43,650 nt of DNA from Endozoicomonas ascidiicola (GTDB lineage Bacteria; Pseudomonadota; Gammaproteobacteria; Pseudomonadales; Endozoicomonadaceae), in assembly GCF_001646945.1 (NCBI RefSeq), contig NZ_LUTV01000006.1, positions 259,708-303,357 of the forward strand, written 5' to 3'. This document shows positions 7,126 through 15,786 of this stretch, in pieces. Positions within the stretch are counted from its first letter, which is position 1. Each line of letters opens with the position of its first letter. The notes under the pieces were generated by a model. The model searched no databases. It saw only the letters and a list, made by a program, of their open reading frames with translations, and was not told the origin of the DNA. A program made the translations under genes and the position numbers.

Positions 7126-9467
7126 GCAAAAACCTCATCAACTTCTTTGACCGTGGTCTTACGCTTGATGACTGTGACAGCTTTCAATACTTCTTCGGTG
7201 GTCGCTGGAATATCAAGATCCGGACTGAGCTGATAATTCGACAAACTGGACACCGCGTCACGTATAGCCATCCAGACCGACAACCCCAGCATGAACGGTG
7301 GCTCACCCACTGCTTTAGAATGGTAGATTGTGTGCTTCGGGTTATCCTGCTCAAAAAGTTCGACATTAAAAACTGGCGGCATATCTTCGATCGTCGGAAT
7401 CTTATAGGTGGCCGGGTTATTACTAAGTAACCGGCCACTGTCGTTCCAAACCAACTCTTCCGTAGTCACCCAGCCCATCCCCTGAATAAACCCACCCTCA
7501 ATCTGTCCACGGTCTATCGCAGGATTCAGAGATCGCCCAACATCGTGCAGCAGGTCAACCTGTTCGACTTTATATTCACCCGTCAGCGTATCAACAATAA
7601 CCTCGGAAACCGCAGCACCACAGGCGTAGTAATAAAATGGACGACCACTGGCGGTTTTCCGGTCGTAATGGATCTCTGGCGTACTGTAAAACCCGGTACT
7701 GGAGAGTGAGACCCGGTTCAGGTAGGCCAGCTGAACAAACTCTTCAAAAGAAATACTTTTCTCACCCAGCTGAACGTTATTTTCCCTGAACCTGATTTGA
7801 TCCGCAGGAATATCAAAGTGCTCAGCGCCGAAATCGACCAACCTCTGTCGTATTTTTTCACAAGCATCCTGTGCCGCCTTGCCGTTCAAATCCGTGCCAC
7901 TGGAAGCAGCCGTTGGTGATGTATTGGGCACTTTGTCTGTTCGGGTAGACGTCACCTGCACATTCTCAACACCCACACCAAACTCATTAGCCACAATCTG
8001 GGCGATTTTGGTAAACAACCCCTGTCCCATTTCTGTACCGCCGTGATTCAGCTGGATGCTGCCATCGGTATAGACATGCACCAGGGCACCGGCCTGGTTC
8101 AGGTGTTTCGCCGTAAATGAAATACCAAATTTCACCGGGGTTAGAGCAAGCCCTTTTTTGAGTACCGGGTTGTCTTTATTGAATGCCGTTATTGCCTGTC
8201 GTCGTTGCCGATAATCGGAGCTCGTTTCCAGCTGAGCAATCAGCTCCGGCAGGACATTGTGCTCAACAGTCTGATGGTAATGGGTTGTATTGCGCTCACC
8301 GATGCCATAGAGATTCTGTAACCGGACATCCAGTGGATCACGGCCAGTAGCACGAGCGATGTCGTCCATAATCCGCTCGGCCACCACCATACCCTGCGGA
8401 CCACCAAAGCCACGAAAGGCCGTATTGGACGCAGTATTGGTACGGCACCGATGGCCTACAACGTCCGCTGTTTCATAGAAATACGCATTATCGGAATGGA
8501 ACATAGCCCGATCAACAATGGCGTCGCTCAAATCTGGTGAGTGCCCACCATTACCCGCGACTTCTATCTTTGCACCTTTAACCGTCCCGCTCTCATCGAA
8601 TCCGACCTGATAACGGTGGCGGAAGGGATGCCGTTTGCCAGTGGACATCATATCCTGCTGTCGATCTACCCTGAACTTGACCGGCCTGTCTGTACGAACC
8701 GCAAATATTGCAGCAATGCACGCAGGTGCTGCGGCCTGAGTTTCTTTGCCACCGAAACCGCCCCCCATCCGTCGTACATCAGCCACCACTTTGTTCAGAG
8801 GAATACCGGTGACTTCCGCCACCAGCTTTTGCACTTCAGAGGGGTGCTGACTGGAGGTATATACATGCAGCTGCCCATCTTCCAAGGGGATAATGCTGGC
8901 AATCTGGCCCTCAAGATAGAAATGTTCCTGCCCCCCATTATTCACTTCACCACTCAAGCTCAAAGGTGCGTCGTCTATTGCTTGAACAGAATCTCCTTTT
9001 CGCATCCTATGCTCTGGCCGGAGAAATGATTGCTTCTCCATTGCGTCTTCCACCGTCAAAATGGCATCCAGAGGCTTATATTCAATCACACCACGGGTGG
9101 CCGCTTTCTTTGCCACTTTGTGGGAAGTGGCTGCAACAGCGAATACAGGTTGCCCAACATAATCCACTTTCCCATCCGCTAGAAGCAGATCACCAGGAAA
9201 TACCGGACCAATATCTTTGTGACCGGGAATATCCGCAAAGGTAATGACGTCCACAACCCCCGGTGTATTTCGTACGGCCTCAAGATCAATATGAACAATG
9301 TCGGCATGAGCATGGGTAGAAAGACCAAAGCCAGCATGCAACTGATTGACCATTTCCGGGCGATCATCAATGTAAGTCGCACGCCCTGTTACATGTAGAT
9401 GCGCACTGTCGTGCTTTTGATCTTTAGGGCTTGCGGATTTCTGCGTTATCACTGGTAGTTTACGCAT
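7122..9467 (-). CDS. xdhB: Xanthine dehydrogenase large subunit XdhB (molybdopterin-binding)
   Basis: The 781-residue subunit carries the molybdenum cofactor and oxidises hypoxanthine and xanthine to urate. Family landmarks in order are GRATYIDD at the N-terminus, RRMGGGFGGKET, the FRGFGGPQG cofactor loop, GGTEMGQGL, and KAVGEPPFMLG near the C-terminus, whose Glu is the catalytic base in this family. It overlaps xdhA by eight bases. The length matches two-subunit bacterial XdhAB. Confidence 0.96.
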   Translation of the reverse strand: MRKLPVITQKSASPKDQKHDSAHLHVTGRATYIDDRPEMVNQLHAGFGLSTHAHADIVHIDLEAVRNTPGVVDVITFADIPGHKDIGPVFPGDLLLADGKVDYVGQPVFAVAATSHKVAKKAATRGVIEYKPLDAILTVEDAMEKQSFLRPEHRMRKGDSVQAIDDAPLSLSGEVNNGGQEHFYLEGQIASIIPLEDGQLHVYTSSQHPSEVQKLVAEVTGIPLNKVVADVRRMGGGFGGKETQAAAPACIAAIFAVRTDRPVKFRVDRQQDMMSTGKRHPFRHRYQVGFDESGTVKGAKIEVAGNGGHSPDLSDAIVDRAMFHSDNAYFYETADVVGHRCRTNTASNTAFRGFGGPQGMVVAERIMDDIARATGRDPLDVRLQNLYGIGERNTTHYHQTVEHNVLPELIAQLETSSDYRQRRQAITAFNKDNPVLKKGLALTPVKFGISFTAKHLNQAGALVHVYTDGSIQLNHGGTEMGQGLFTKIAQIVANEFGVGVENVQVTSTRTDKVPNTSPTAASSGTDLNGKAAQDACEKIRQRLVDFGAEHFDIPADQIRFRENNVQLGEKSISFEEFVQLAYLNRVSLSSTGFYSTPEIHYDRKTASGRPFYYYACGAAVSEVIVDTLTGEYKVEQVDLLHDVGRSLNPAIDRGQIEGGFIQGMGWVTTEELVWNDSGRLLSNNPATYKIPTIEDMPPVFNVELFEQDNPKHTIYHSKAVGEPPFMLGLSVWMAIRDAVSSLSNYQLSPDLDIPATTEEVLKAVTVIKRKTTVKEVDEVFA

Positions 9468-10890
9468 GAGTCAGAATCCTTACCGGCTCGCCCCGGGTTT
9501 CCAGAACGTAACGTTCTAACAGATTGCAGGCTGCCTGAAGACGATAATCGCTGCTGGCTCTGACATCCGACAGAGGGTTGAATTCAGATTGTATTGCCGT
9601 CTTTGCCCGATCAAGAGCCGCACTATTCAGCGGCTCGCCCACTAACACATTTTCACAATTGGTAGCTCTTTTCGGGATAGCAGCCATGCCACCAAACGCC
9701 ACCCGCGCCTGAACAACCACACCATGCGAATCAACCTGTATATTGATGGCTGCCAGTATGGTCGAGATATCATCCCCATAGCGCTTACTGAGTTTGTAAA
9801 CTTTCAGCGTATTCTGACCCAGAGGAATTCGAACCTTTGAAATATACTCACCTGGCTGCAGTGCCGTTTTCTTGTAGTCCAGAAAGAACTGCGCCAGTGG
9901 CAATACACGAATACTTTTACCTTTTCTCAATTCAATGCAGGCATCCAGCGCAAGCAGTACTGGCGGCGTGTCTCCAATAGGCGACGCATTTCCGATATTT
10001 CCGCCAAGGGTTCCATGATTTCGTATCTGCTGGGAGCCCAGTCGTTCCAGCATGTCACCAAATTCTGAAAAATAATACGATAACACTGGTTCGATCTGTC
10101 GATAGGTTGCTGCAGCGCCAATCGTCAGCTCATGATCGGTAACATCAATCTGCTGCAGCTCAGGCACATTCCCCAGATAGACCAGCTGCGGCATACGCTT
10201 TAACAGTTGTGTCACTTCCAACCCAAGATCGGTTCCTCCTGCCAATAATCTGGACTGAGGGTTCTTTTCCAGATAGCCCGCTAACTCATCTTCTGATTTC
10301 GGGATAATAAAATCGTCAGAACCAACCGTGTCATTGTTAGAGAGGTCCTTCAAGATGGAGATCGTCGTCTTTTCTCTGGTCACAAACTGGTCGTCAGGCT
10401 TCTGCCCCTGCAAAGATTTGGCAGCCTCCATAATGGGTCGATAGCCTGTGCAACGACAAAGGTTGCCCCCAAGAGCTTCCATGGCATCAACCTGACTGTC
10501 AGGGCTTTCGTGATGAAGGGCAAAAAGAGACATCACAATGCCAGGCGTACAATATCCACACTGCGACGCATGATGCGCAACCAGAGCCTCTTGGACCGGA
10601 TGCAGCTCATCTCCATCAGCAAGATCTTCTACGGTGATTAATTGCTTACCGTGCAGAGACGGCAGCAAGGTAATGCAGCCGTTCATGGTCCGGTATTTCA
10701 TCCGGTCTTGCTCATGCTCGCCAACAACGACGGTGCACGCTCCACAATCTCCAGAGCAACAGCCTTCTTTGGTGCCGGTTCGCCGCTCAATCTCTGAGGT
10801 CACATTTTTTCTAAGGTAGTCGAGAACCGTCGTATCTGCGGGAGTATCCCGAACAGTGACCAGCTCATCGTTAAGTAAGAAACGAATCAA
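9460..10890 (-). CDS. xdhA: Xanthine dehydrogenase small subunit XdhA (2Fe-2S and FAD)
   Basis: XdhA passes electrons from the molybdenum centre through two 2Fe-2S clusters to FAD and NAD+. Cluster motifs are visible: CCSGDCGAC and the later Cys of the first ferredoxin domain, then CGYCTPG and CRCTGYRP of the second. The FAD domain follows, with LLAGGTDLGLEV and RNHGTLGGNIGNASP. I place the start at TTG 10890 (reading IRFLLNDE, 476 residues) because AAGGAG (complement of 10901-10906) precedes it and family members begin near this point. An ATG at 10947 would add 19 non-conserved residues. It heads xdhABC. Confidence 0.93.
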   Translation of the reverse strand: MIRFLLNDELVTVRDTPADTTVLDYLRKNVTSEIERRTGTKEGCCSGDCGACTVVVGEHEQDRMKYRTMNGCITLLPSLHGKQLITVEDLADGDELHPVQEALVAHHASQCGYCTPGIVMSLFALHHESPDSQVDAMEALGGNLCRCTGYRPIMEAAKSLQGQKPDDQFVTREKTTISILKDLSNNDTVGSDDFIIPKSEDELAGYLEKNPQSRLLAGGTDLGLEVTQLLKRMPQLVYLGNVPELQQIDVTDHELTIGAAATYRQIEPVLSYYFSEFGDMLERLGSQQIRNHGTLGGNIGNASPIGDTPPVLLALDACIELRKGKSIRVLPLAQFFLDYKKTALQPGEYISKVRIPLGQNTLKVYKLSKRYGDDISTILAAINIQVDSHGVVVQARVAFGGMAAIPKRATNCENVLVGEPLNSAALDRAKTAIQSEFNPLSDVRASSDYRLQAACNLLERYVLETRGEPVRILTHA

Positions 10891-10978
10891 AGCAGCCAGG
10901 CTCCTTAGAAGCTGTTCACAATCTTTCTGCGAGCTGCAAACGATCATGAACAGCTTCTTATTATTTTTAGTGAATGCT

Positions 10979-11003
10979 GAAAATGTCTACTGCCGACATT
11001 TTC
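10979..11003. promoter_or_regulatory. Perfect 9-bp dyad in the xdhA leader
   Basis: GAAAATGTC and GACATTTTC flank a 7-base spacer. The dyad lies between the xdhA start and the nearest RutR-like box. It could be a leader hairpin or a second operator. No matching factor is recognised. Confidence 0.45.
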
Positions 11004-11024
11004 TGCCTGTAGCTGAACAATAAA

Positions 11025-11040
11025 CTGACCAATTGGTTAG
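11025..11040. promoter_or_regulatory. RutR-like box 1 in the xdhA-permease intergenic region
   Basis: CTGACCAATTGGTTAG pairs in seven of eight palindrome positions and shares the TGACCA/TGGT half-sites of the box at 5250. It lies between divergent xdhA and the first NCS2 permease. Confidence 0.6.
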
Positions 11041-11071
11041 GAAAAAGCAAGTATAAAATATTTTCCAAAAT

Positions 11072-11087
11072 CTGACTAACTGGTCGG
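11072..11087. promoter_or_regulatory. RutR-like box 2, degenerate
   Basis: CTGACTAACTGGTCGG keeps TGAC and TGGTC but differs from the consensus at both ends and at one core position. Its start is 47 bases from box 1. It is the weakest of the three sites and is supported mainly by the cluster. Confidence 0.45.
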
Positions 11088-11101
11088 AAAATTGCTTTAA
11101 A

Positions 11102-11117
11102 TTGTCCAACTGGTCAG
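11102..11117. promoter_or_regulatory. RutR-like box 3
   Basis: TTGTCCAACTGGTCAG matches the TTGACCAnnTGGTCAA pattern at 12 of 14 defined positions. It lies 30 bases from box 2 and 169 bases before the permease ATG, close to where a permease promoter would be expected. Confidence 0.6.
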
Positions 11118-11285
11118 CTTTTCATCAAACCGGTGTAGGTTCTGCACCAAAATCAAACCGCTGATTGCTACCCGGCAACAGTATGGTGCGAAAAAGTGTA
11201 GGAAATCGAAACAGAGGTAAACCCACTCTCTCTCAGAGCGTTTTTACAACATCTGCTTCACACAACAATAAGAATGGAATAACCA

Positions 11286-12629
11286 ATGAATTACTCAGAA
11301 ACGGGTAGAGCCATGGAGAAAAACAATGATGGCATACTCGAAAGGCTGTTCAAGCTGAGAGCACACAATACGACAGTTCGCACAGAACTGGTGGCAGGGT
11401 TCACCACATTTATCACCATGTGCTATGTGATTTTTGTTATTCCTGGCATGCTCTCAGCTGCTGGAATGGATGCCGGCGCACTGTTTACAGCAACCTGCAT
11501 CATTGCTGGCATCAGCACGATTGCCATTGGCCTTTATGCGAACTGGCCCATAGGTTTAGCTCCTGGGATGGGACTGAATGCTTTCTTTGCCTTTGCGGTT
11601 GTTATCGGTATGGGGCATTCCTGGCAAATCGCAATGGGAGCCGTATTCTGGGGCGGCATTGGCTTTATGCTACTGAGCATTTTTAAAGTTCGTGAATGGA
11701 TCATCAATAGCATTCCCAACAGCCTGCGAATTGGTATTACCAGTGGTATTGGTTTATTCCTTGCGATTATTGGCCTTAAGAATGCGGGCATTGTTATTGG
11801 CAGCCAGGGCACGCTGGTTACGTTGGGTGATGTCACTCAGTTTGCACCGTTGATGGCGGCACTGAGCTTATTCCTGATTGTTGGTCTGGCTTTCCGTGGA
11901 TACAAAGGTGCTGTGCTGCTGGCCATTGCCACGGTGACCCTCATCGGCCTGATTGCTGGCGATATAAACTACACAGGCCTTGTATCTGCCCCTCCAAGCA
12001 TGGCACCAGTACTGGGTGAACTGGATATCATGGGGGCTTTAACCCCTGAAATGATTGGCGTGATTGTCTCCTTTATGTTCGTTAACCTGTTTGATACCAC
12101 GGGCACTCTCATTGCTGTCGGTGATAAGGCAGGTCTGGCGGATAAAAATGGCAAGATGAAAAATATGAATCGCGCCATGATCACCGACGGCACATCTTCC
12201 TGGGTAGGCGCACTGATGGGAACGCCGACGGTCACTTCTTATGTTGAAAGCGCATCTGGTGTTGCTGCTGGTGGTCGAACCGGCCTTACTGCAGTAACCA
12301 TTGGCACTCTTTTTCTGCTGTGCATTTTCCTGTCACCTCTCGCCGGTATGGTTCCTGCATATGCGACAGCAGGTGCTTTGATCTATGTCGCCGTTTTGAT
12401 GGTTGGCAGCCTGGGCAATGTCGACTGGAATGACCTGACCGAAGCCGCACCGGTTTTAATCACCGCGATTATGATGCCGTTGAGCTTCTCCATTGCTAAT
12501 GGTATTGCACTTGGTTTTATCGCTTACCCGGTGATCAAAGTTCTGGCTGGTAAATCATCAGATGTCAGCATCAGCGTCTGGGCTTTAGCAGCATTGTTTG
12601 CCCTGAAGTTCGTTTTCTTTGGAGTATAA
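11286..12629 (+). CDS. NCS2/AzgA-type adenine/guanine/hypoxanthine permease
   Basis: This 447-residue inner-membrane protein is very hydrophobic, with about 12-14 membrane segments. It matches the AzgA branch of nucleobase transporters (E. coli GhxP/GhxQ/PurP, B. subtilis PbuG): TTFITMCYVIFVIPGML near the start, GMGLNAFFAF, FVNLFDTTGTLIAVGDKAGL and the GTPTVTSYVESASGVAAGGRTGL motif. The likely role is proton-coupled import of guanine or hypoxanthine for GuaD and XdhAB. The start at 11286 has GGAAT upstream; ATG 11313 is an alternative nearer the family start. It is divergent from xdhABC across a region with three RutR-like boxes. Confidence 0.9.
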   Translation: MNYSETGRAMEKNNDGILERLFKLRAHNTTVRTELVAGFTTFITMCYVIFVIPGMLSAAGMDAGALFTATCIIAGISTIAIGLYANWPIGLAPGMGLNAFFAFAVVIGMGHSWQIAMGAVFWGGIGFMLLSIFKVREWIINSIPNSLRIGITSGIGLFLAIIGLKNAGIVIGSQGTLVTLGDVTQFAPLMAALSLFLIVGLAFRGYKGAVLLAIATVTLIGLIAGDINYTGLVSAPPSMAPVLGELDIMGALTPEMIGVIVSFMFVNLFDTTGTLIAVGDKAGLADKNGKMKNMNRAMITDGTSSWVGALMGTPTVTSYVESASGVAAGGRTGLTAVTIGTLFLLCIFLSPLAGMVPAYATAGALIYVAVLMVGSLGNVDWNDLTEAAPVLITAIMMPLSFSIANGIALGFIAYPVIKVLAGKSSDVSISVWALAALFALKFVFFGV

Positions 12630-12631
12630 GC

Positions 12632-12660
12632 AGTCTCCCCCACTTCTTGCTGGGGGAACT
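12632..12660 (+). terminator. Hairpin between the two permease genes
   Basis: CCCCCA and TGGGGG with flanking AGT/ACT pairing and an 8-base loop form a strong stem directly after the first permease stop. No U tract follows, so it may stabilise the upstream message or lower read-through rather than end transcription. The next gene begins 48 bases later. Confidence 0.5.
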
Positions 12661-12707
12661 CCTCTGACAATGACAATGACAATAAGAAGACCTACTGGAG
12701 AGAACTC

Positions 12708-14120
12708 ATGAGCACGCAGGGACATAATCCTGAGCTAATTTACCAATTAAACGACAAGCCACCATTACCCCAGACTTTTTTCAGTGCGATACAACACCTA
12801 CTGGCCAGTTTTATAGGTGTCGTTACACCAACACTGGTGATAGGTGGCGTTCTGGGGCTTGGCGAACACATACCTTACTTAATCAGCATCGCGCTGATCG
12901 CCTCCGGCATAGGAACCTATGTTCAGGCAAAACGCTTTGGTCCATTAGGCTCTGGACTACTGAGCATACAAGGTACCAGCTTTGCGTTTTTAAGCTCATT
13001 GATTGCCGCAGGCTTCGTGGTAAAAAGCCGTGGTGGTGGCAGTGAAGAGATTATTGCCCTAATGACTGGCCTGTGCTTTTTTGGAGCATTTATTGAAATC
13101 ATTCTGAGCCGCTTTTTCCATAAACTCAGAAAGATCATTACCCCCACGGTGACGGGAGTTGTGATTGCATTGATCGGTCTAAGCCTGATCAAAGTTGCCT
13201 TCACTGATATTGCCGGCGGGTTTAATGCTCCGGACTTTGGTGCACTGAGCAATCTAGGTGTGGCTGGAATCGTGCTGGCTACCATTGTTTTTCTTAATCG
13301 AAGCGCCACTCCGGCAATTCGATTATCCGCCATCATAGCCGGCCTTGCAGTTGGTGCCATCATCACTCTGTACACTGGAAAGATGTCACTTAACGGTATT
13401 GAAAGTGATCTGTTCACTCTACCAGTGCCGTTTAAATACGGAATTAGCTTTGACTGGCAGCTTTTTATTCCCGTCGCTCTGATTTATGTGATTACAACGA
13501 TAGAATCCACCGGTGACTTGACCGCTACGGCCATGCTATCTGGTGAACCTATCGAGGGTGAACACTATGTGAGACGGATTCGTGGCGGCATACTGGCGGA
13601 TGGTGTGAACTCACTCGTAGCTTCTTGCTTAAACAGTTTTCCAACCACGACATTCAGCCAGAATAATGGTGTGATTCAGATGACTGGTGTCGCCAGTCGA
13701 CACATCGGGTACATGATTGCCGGCCTGTTTATCTTGATGGGGTTGTTTCCAATAATCGGAGCAGTACTGATGCTGATTCCGAAACCCGTACTCGGTGGAG
13801 CCACTTTGGTGATGTTTGGAACCGTTGCGGCTTCAGGCATTCGCATCATCGCTTCAGAAAAACTCGACAGAAGACGTGTAATGATTATTGCGGTGTCTTT
13901 GGGAATGGGTCTGGGCGTAACGATTGTTCCCGACATACTCAGTCAAATGCCAGAGCTGGTGAAAACCATCTTTGGTTCATCAGTCACCACGGGGGGGCTC
14001 ACAGCAATTCTTTTAACACTGCTACTTCCACAAACACCTGAAACTTTGGACGCTGGCCGATCAGTGGTAAAAAGTCTAAAGGTTGAACCCTCAGTCATAA
14101 AAGAAGAATCTCAGGCGTAA
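12708..14120 (+). CDS. NCS2 xanthine/uracil-type permease (xanthine or urate uptake likely)
   Basis: This 470-residue protein belongs to the UraA/XanQ/UacT branch of NCS2 symporters, distinct from the AzgA-type permease upstream. It has about 12-14 membrane segments, the TM3 SIQGTSFAF motif, the TM8 VTTIESTGDLTAT motif with its conserved acidic residue, and the family signature SQNNGVIQMTGVASRHIG. Position between a purine permease and a RutR-like regulator, beside xdh and urate genes, points to xanthine or urate as substrate. The sequence alone does not separate these from uracil. The RBS is GGAG before ATG 12708, and it is probably co-transcribed with the upstream permease. Confidence 0.9.
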   Translation: MSTQGHNPELIYQLNDKPPLPQTFFSAIQHLLASFIGVVTPTLVIGGVLGLGEHIPYLISIALIASGIGTYVQAKRFGPLGSGLLSIQGTSFAFLSSLIAAGFVVKSRGGGSEEIIALMTGLCFFGAFIEIILSRFFHKLRKIITPTVTGVVIALIGLSLIKVAFTDIAGGFNAPDFGALSNLGVAGIVLATIVFLNRSATPAIRLSAIIAGLAVGAIITLYTGKMSLNGIESDLFTLPVPFKYGISFDWQLFIPVALIYVITTIESTGDLTATAMLSGEPIEGEHYVRRIRGGILADGVNSLVASCLNSFPTTTFSQNNGVIQMTGVASRHIGYMIAGLFILMGLFPIIGAVLMLIPKPVLGGATLVMFGTVAASGIRIIASEKLDRRRVMIIAVSLGMGLGVTIVPDILSQMPELVKTIFGSSVTTGGLTAILLTLLLPQTPETLDAGRSVVKSLKVEPSVIKEESQA

Positions 14121-14130
14121 AAACGGCAAA

Positions 14131-14154
14131 GAAGGAGTGAGACTTCACTCCTTC
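14131..14154. terminator. Bidirectional terminator between permease and rutR-like gene
   Basis: A 10-bp perfect stem (GAAGGAGTGA/TCACTCCTTC) with a GACT loop lies between the convergent genes and includes the rutR-like stop. On the minus strand it is followed by TTTGCCGTTTTT, a reasonable terminator tail. The plus-strand tail is weak. Confidence 0.7.
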
Positions 14155-14783
14155 AAGCCACAGCCACGTAAAACAACATCGCAAATACTTTCTGCAGCCT
14201 GATCATAAACCGATGAAGGCAGCTTATCCGTATTCACGATTGCGCAGATTTGTGACTCATAATCGGCATAGTGCTGAGTCGCCCCCCAAATTAAAAAAAG
14301 CAGGTACATAGGATCAATGGCTTTCATGCGCCCTTGATCAACCCAGGTTTGCATAACCAGTATTTTGTCGTTTACCCAACTTCGGGTGCTTTCTTTTAAC
14401 GCGGGTGCCAGTTGATGACCACCATGAATAATTTCCGAGGTAAACAGCCGGCTGGCCATAGGGTATTTACGGGATACATCAACCTTCGAATAAATATACT
14501 TTCTCAGAGCAACGGCAGGATCATCATCAACATGGATATCGTCGAATTCATGATTCCAGAGGTTTTGAATACTGGCCAGCACCGCCTCGTATAGTTCCTG
14601 CTTATTACTGAAGTAGTAGAGAATATTCGCCTTGGGCAAGCCCGCATGATCAGCAATGCTCTGCAAGGTTGTACCACGAAAACCATGGCTGGCAAACTCT
14701 GCTTCAGCAGCTTTCAGAATCAAACCAATTCTTTCGGTACGTATTCTTCCAGCCTTCGGCGGTTGGGTATCAATCACTGCCAT
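14145..14783 (-). CDS. rutR: TetR-family regulator of the RutR type
   Basis: This 212-residue protein has an N-terminal TetR helix-turn-helix (RGTTLQSIADHAGLPKANI, then LYYFSNKQELYEAVL). Its C-terminal domain is like that of E. coli RutR, including SRKYPMASRLFTSEI and LFLIWGATQHYADYE. E. coli RutR is also 212 residues and senses uracil or thymine. The start at ATG 14783 matches that length; a TTG at 14813 would add ten residues. The genes around it concern purines, and four RutR-type boxes sit before them, so it probably represses or activates the purine island. Its ligand may be a purine intermediate, which is inference. Confidence 0.88.
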   Translation of the reverse strand: MAVIDTQPPKAGRIRTERIGLILKAAEAEFASHGFRGTTLQSIADHAGLPKANILYYFSNKQELYEAVLASIQNLWNHEFDDIHVDDDPAVALRKYIYSKVDVSRKYPMASRLFTSEIIHGGHQLAPALKESTRSWVNDKILVMQTWVDQGRMKAIDPMYLLFLIWGATQHYADYESQICAIVNTDKLPSSVYDQAAESICDVVLRGCGLKE

Positions 14784-14867
14784 GTTCTGAGTTCTTTTAT
14801 TCCTGAATAACAATTGTGAAAAACTATAACACAGTACGAAAGCGGATTCGGATTTTCAGAACCACAC

Positions 14868-14904
14868 TAAAAAGCCCGCAACACTTCAGCAGGGGCTGTG
14901 GCTT
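14868..14904 (-). terminator. Probable pflA terminator
   Basis: On the minus strand AGCCC and GGGCT enclose a GC-rich loop and are followed by TTTTTAG. It lies about 55-90 bases past the pflA stop and before the rutR-like gene. A second palindrome, AATGCACAAGTGTGCATT at 14923-14940, lies between pflA and this stem. Confidence 0.5.
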
Positions 14905-14956
14905 TGTTACGTTTTCAGGATCAATGCACAAGTGTGCATTTTTCTAGTTGCCCCCG

Positions 14957-15688
14957 CTAATAACTTGCAGAGATCCCCCGTTTTTCAAACTCTAACTTAA
15001 TCGCATCCATCTGAACATCTGACGGTGGACGAACATTCTGCAGGTCATAACTGTCGTTAAAAGCATCCCACTTATGTACGCCTAAACTGTGATATGGCAG
15101 CAACTCAACCTTTTCTACGCAGCCCATCTTCTCCACCATCTCTGCCAGCATCGCCGCATAGATTGGATCAACGGTGAAGCCCTCAACCGCCACATAGCGA
15201 ATCCAGGTGGGCTTTTGGATTTCCTGCAAATACATAGCAAAATTTCTTGGATACTGGCCGGTAACGTAAGTGAGTTTTTTGTGCATCTCCTCATCCATAT
15301 GCTTGATATCCAAAAGCACCAGATCCGTATAAGACAGTAGCCGCTCAACATCCGGCGTAATGCGTTTGGTAAAACCATTGGTATCGAGACAGGTGTGAAT
15401 ACCGTGCTCTTTTAACGCTTTAAACAGGTCAGCAACAAATTCCGCCTGAATCAGCGGTTCCCCACCGGTGACCGTTACACCACCTGTTAGAAAGCTCTTC
15501 ACTTTCAGAATTTTATCCAGGACCTCTTCATGACTAAGTACCTCACCACCATCACGAAGATCCCAGGTATCCCGGTTATGGCAATAACGGCAGCGCATAT
15601 GGCAGCCCTGCATAAAAACCACATACCGGATACCTGGCCCGTCAACGGTTCCAAAAGAATCCATGGAATGAACACGCCCGAGGGACAT
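14957..15688 (-). CDS. pflA: Pyruvate formate-lyase activating enzyme
   Basis: This radical-SAM protein of 243 residues installs the glycyl radical on PflB under anaerobic conditions. The 4Fe-4S motif CHMRCRYCHNRDTW (CxxxCxxC) near residue 30 and the VTGGEPL SAM motif are present. The start at ATG 15688 (MSLGRVHSMDSFGTVDGPG) agrees with E. coli PflA (246 residues) and follows a GGGAG purine run. Upstream in-frame residues to 15739 are non-conserved. It lies 98 bases after pflB, separated by a strong terminator-like stem. Confidence 0.96.
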   Translation of the reverse strand: MSLGRVHSMDSFGTVDGPGIRYVVFMQGCHMRCRYCHNRDTWDLRDGGEVLSHEEVLDKILKVKSFLTGGVTVTGGEPLIQAEFVADLFKALKEHGIHTCLDTNGFTKRITPDVERLLSYTDLVLLDIKHMDEEMHKKLTYVTGQYPRNFAMYLQEIQKPTWIRYVAVEGFTVDPIYAAMLAEMVEKMGCVEKVELLPYHSLGVHKWDAFNDSYDLQNVRPPSDVQMDAIKLEFEKRGISASY

Positions 15689-15723
15689 GGCAACTCTCCC
15701 AACTCTACACCTGCAAAACATGC

Positions 15724-15752
15724 AAAAAAAGGCCAGCAATGCCGACCTTTTT
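15724..15752 (-). terminator. Terminator or attenuator between pflB and pflA
   Basis: On the minus strand a 12-bp stem with two G-U pairs (AAAAAGGTCGGC/GCTGGCCTTTTT, loop ATT) runs into seven U residues. This is a textbook intrinsic terminator placed between the enzyme and its activase. It would keep pflB expression above pflA, or imply that pflA has its own promoter. Confidence 0.8.
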
Positions 15753-15786
15753 ATTGTTCTTACATTTTATCTGAAAGTGCTAAAAC

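Noticed and set aside
11118-11285. Known purine, PRPP or xanthine riboswitch before the permease
   Set aside because: No conserved core of a class I know could be matched. Only a simple hairpin is visible.
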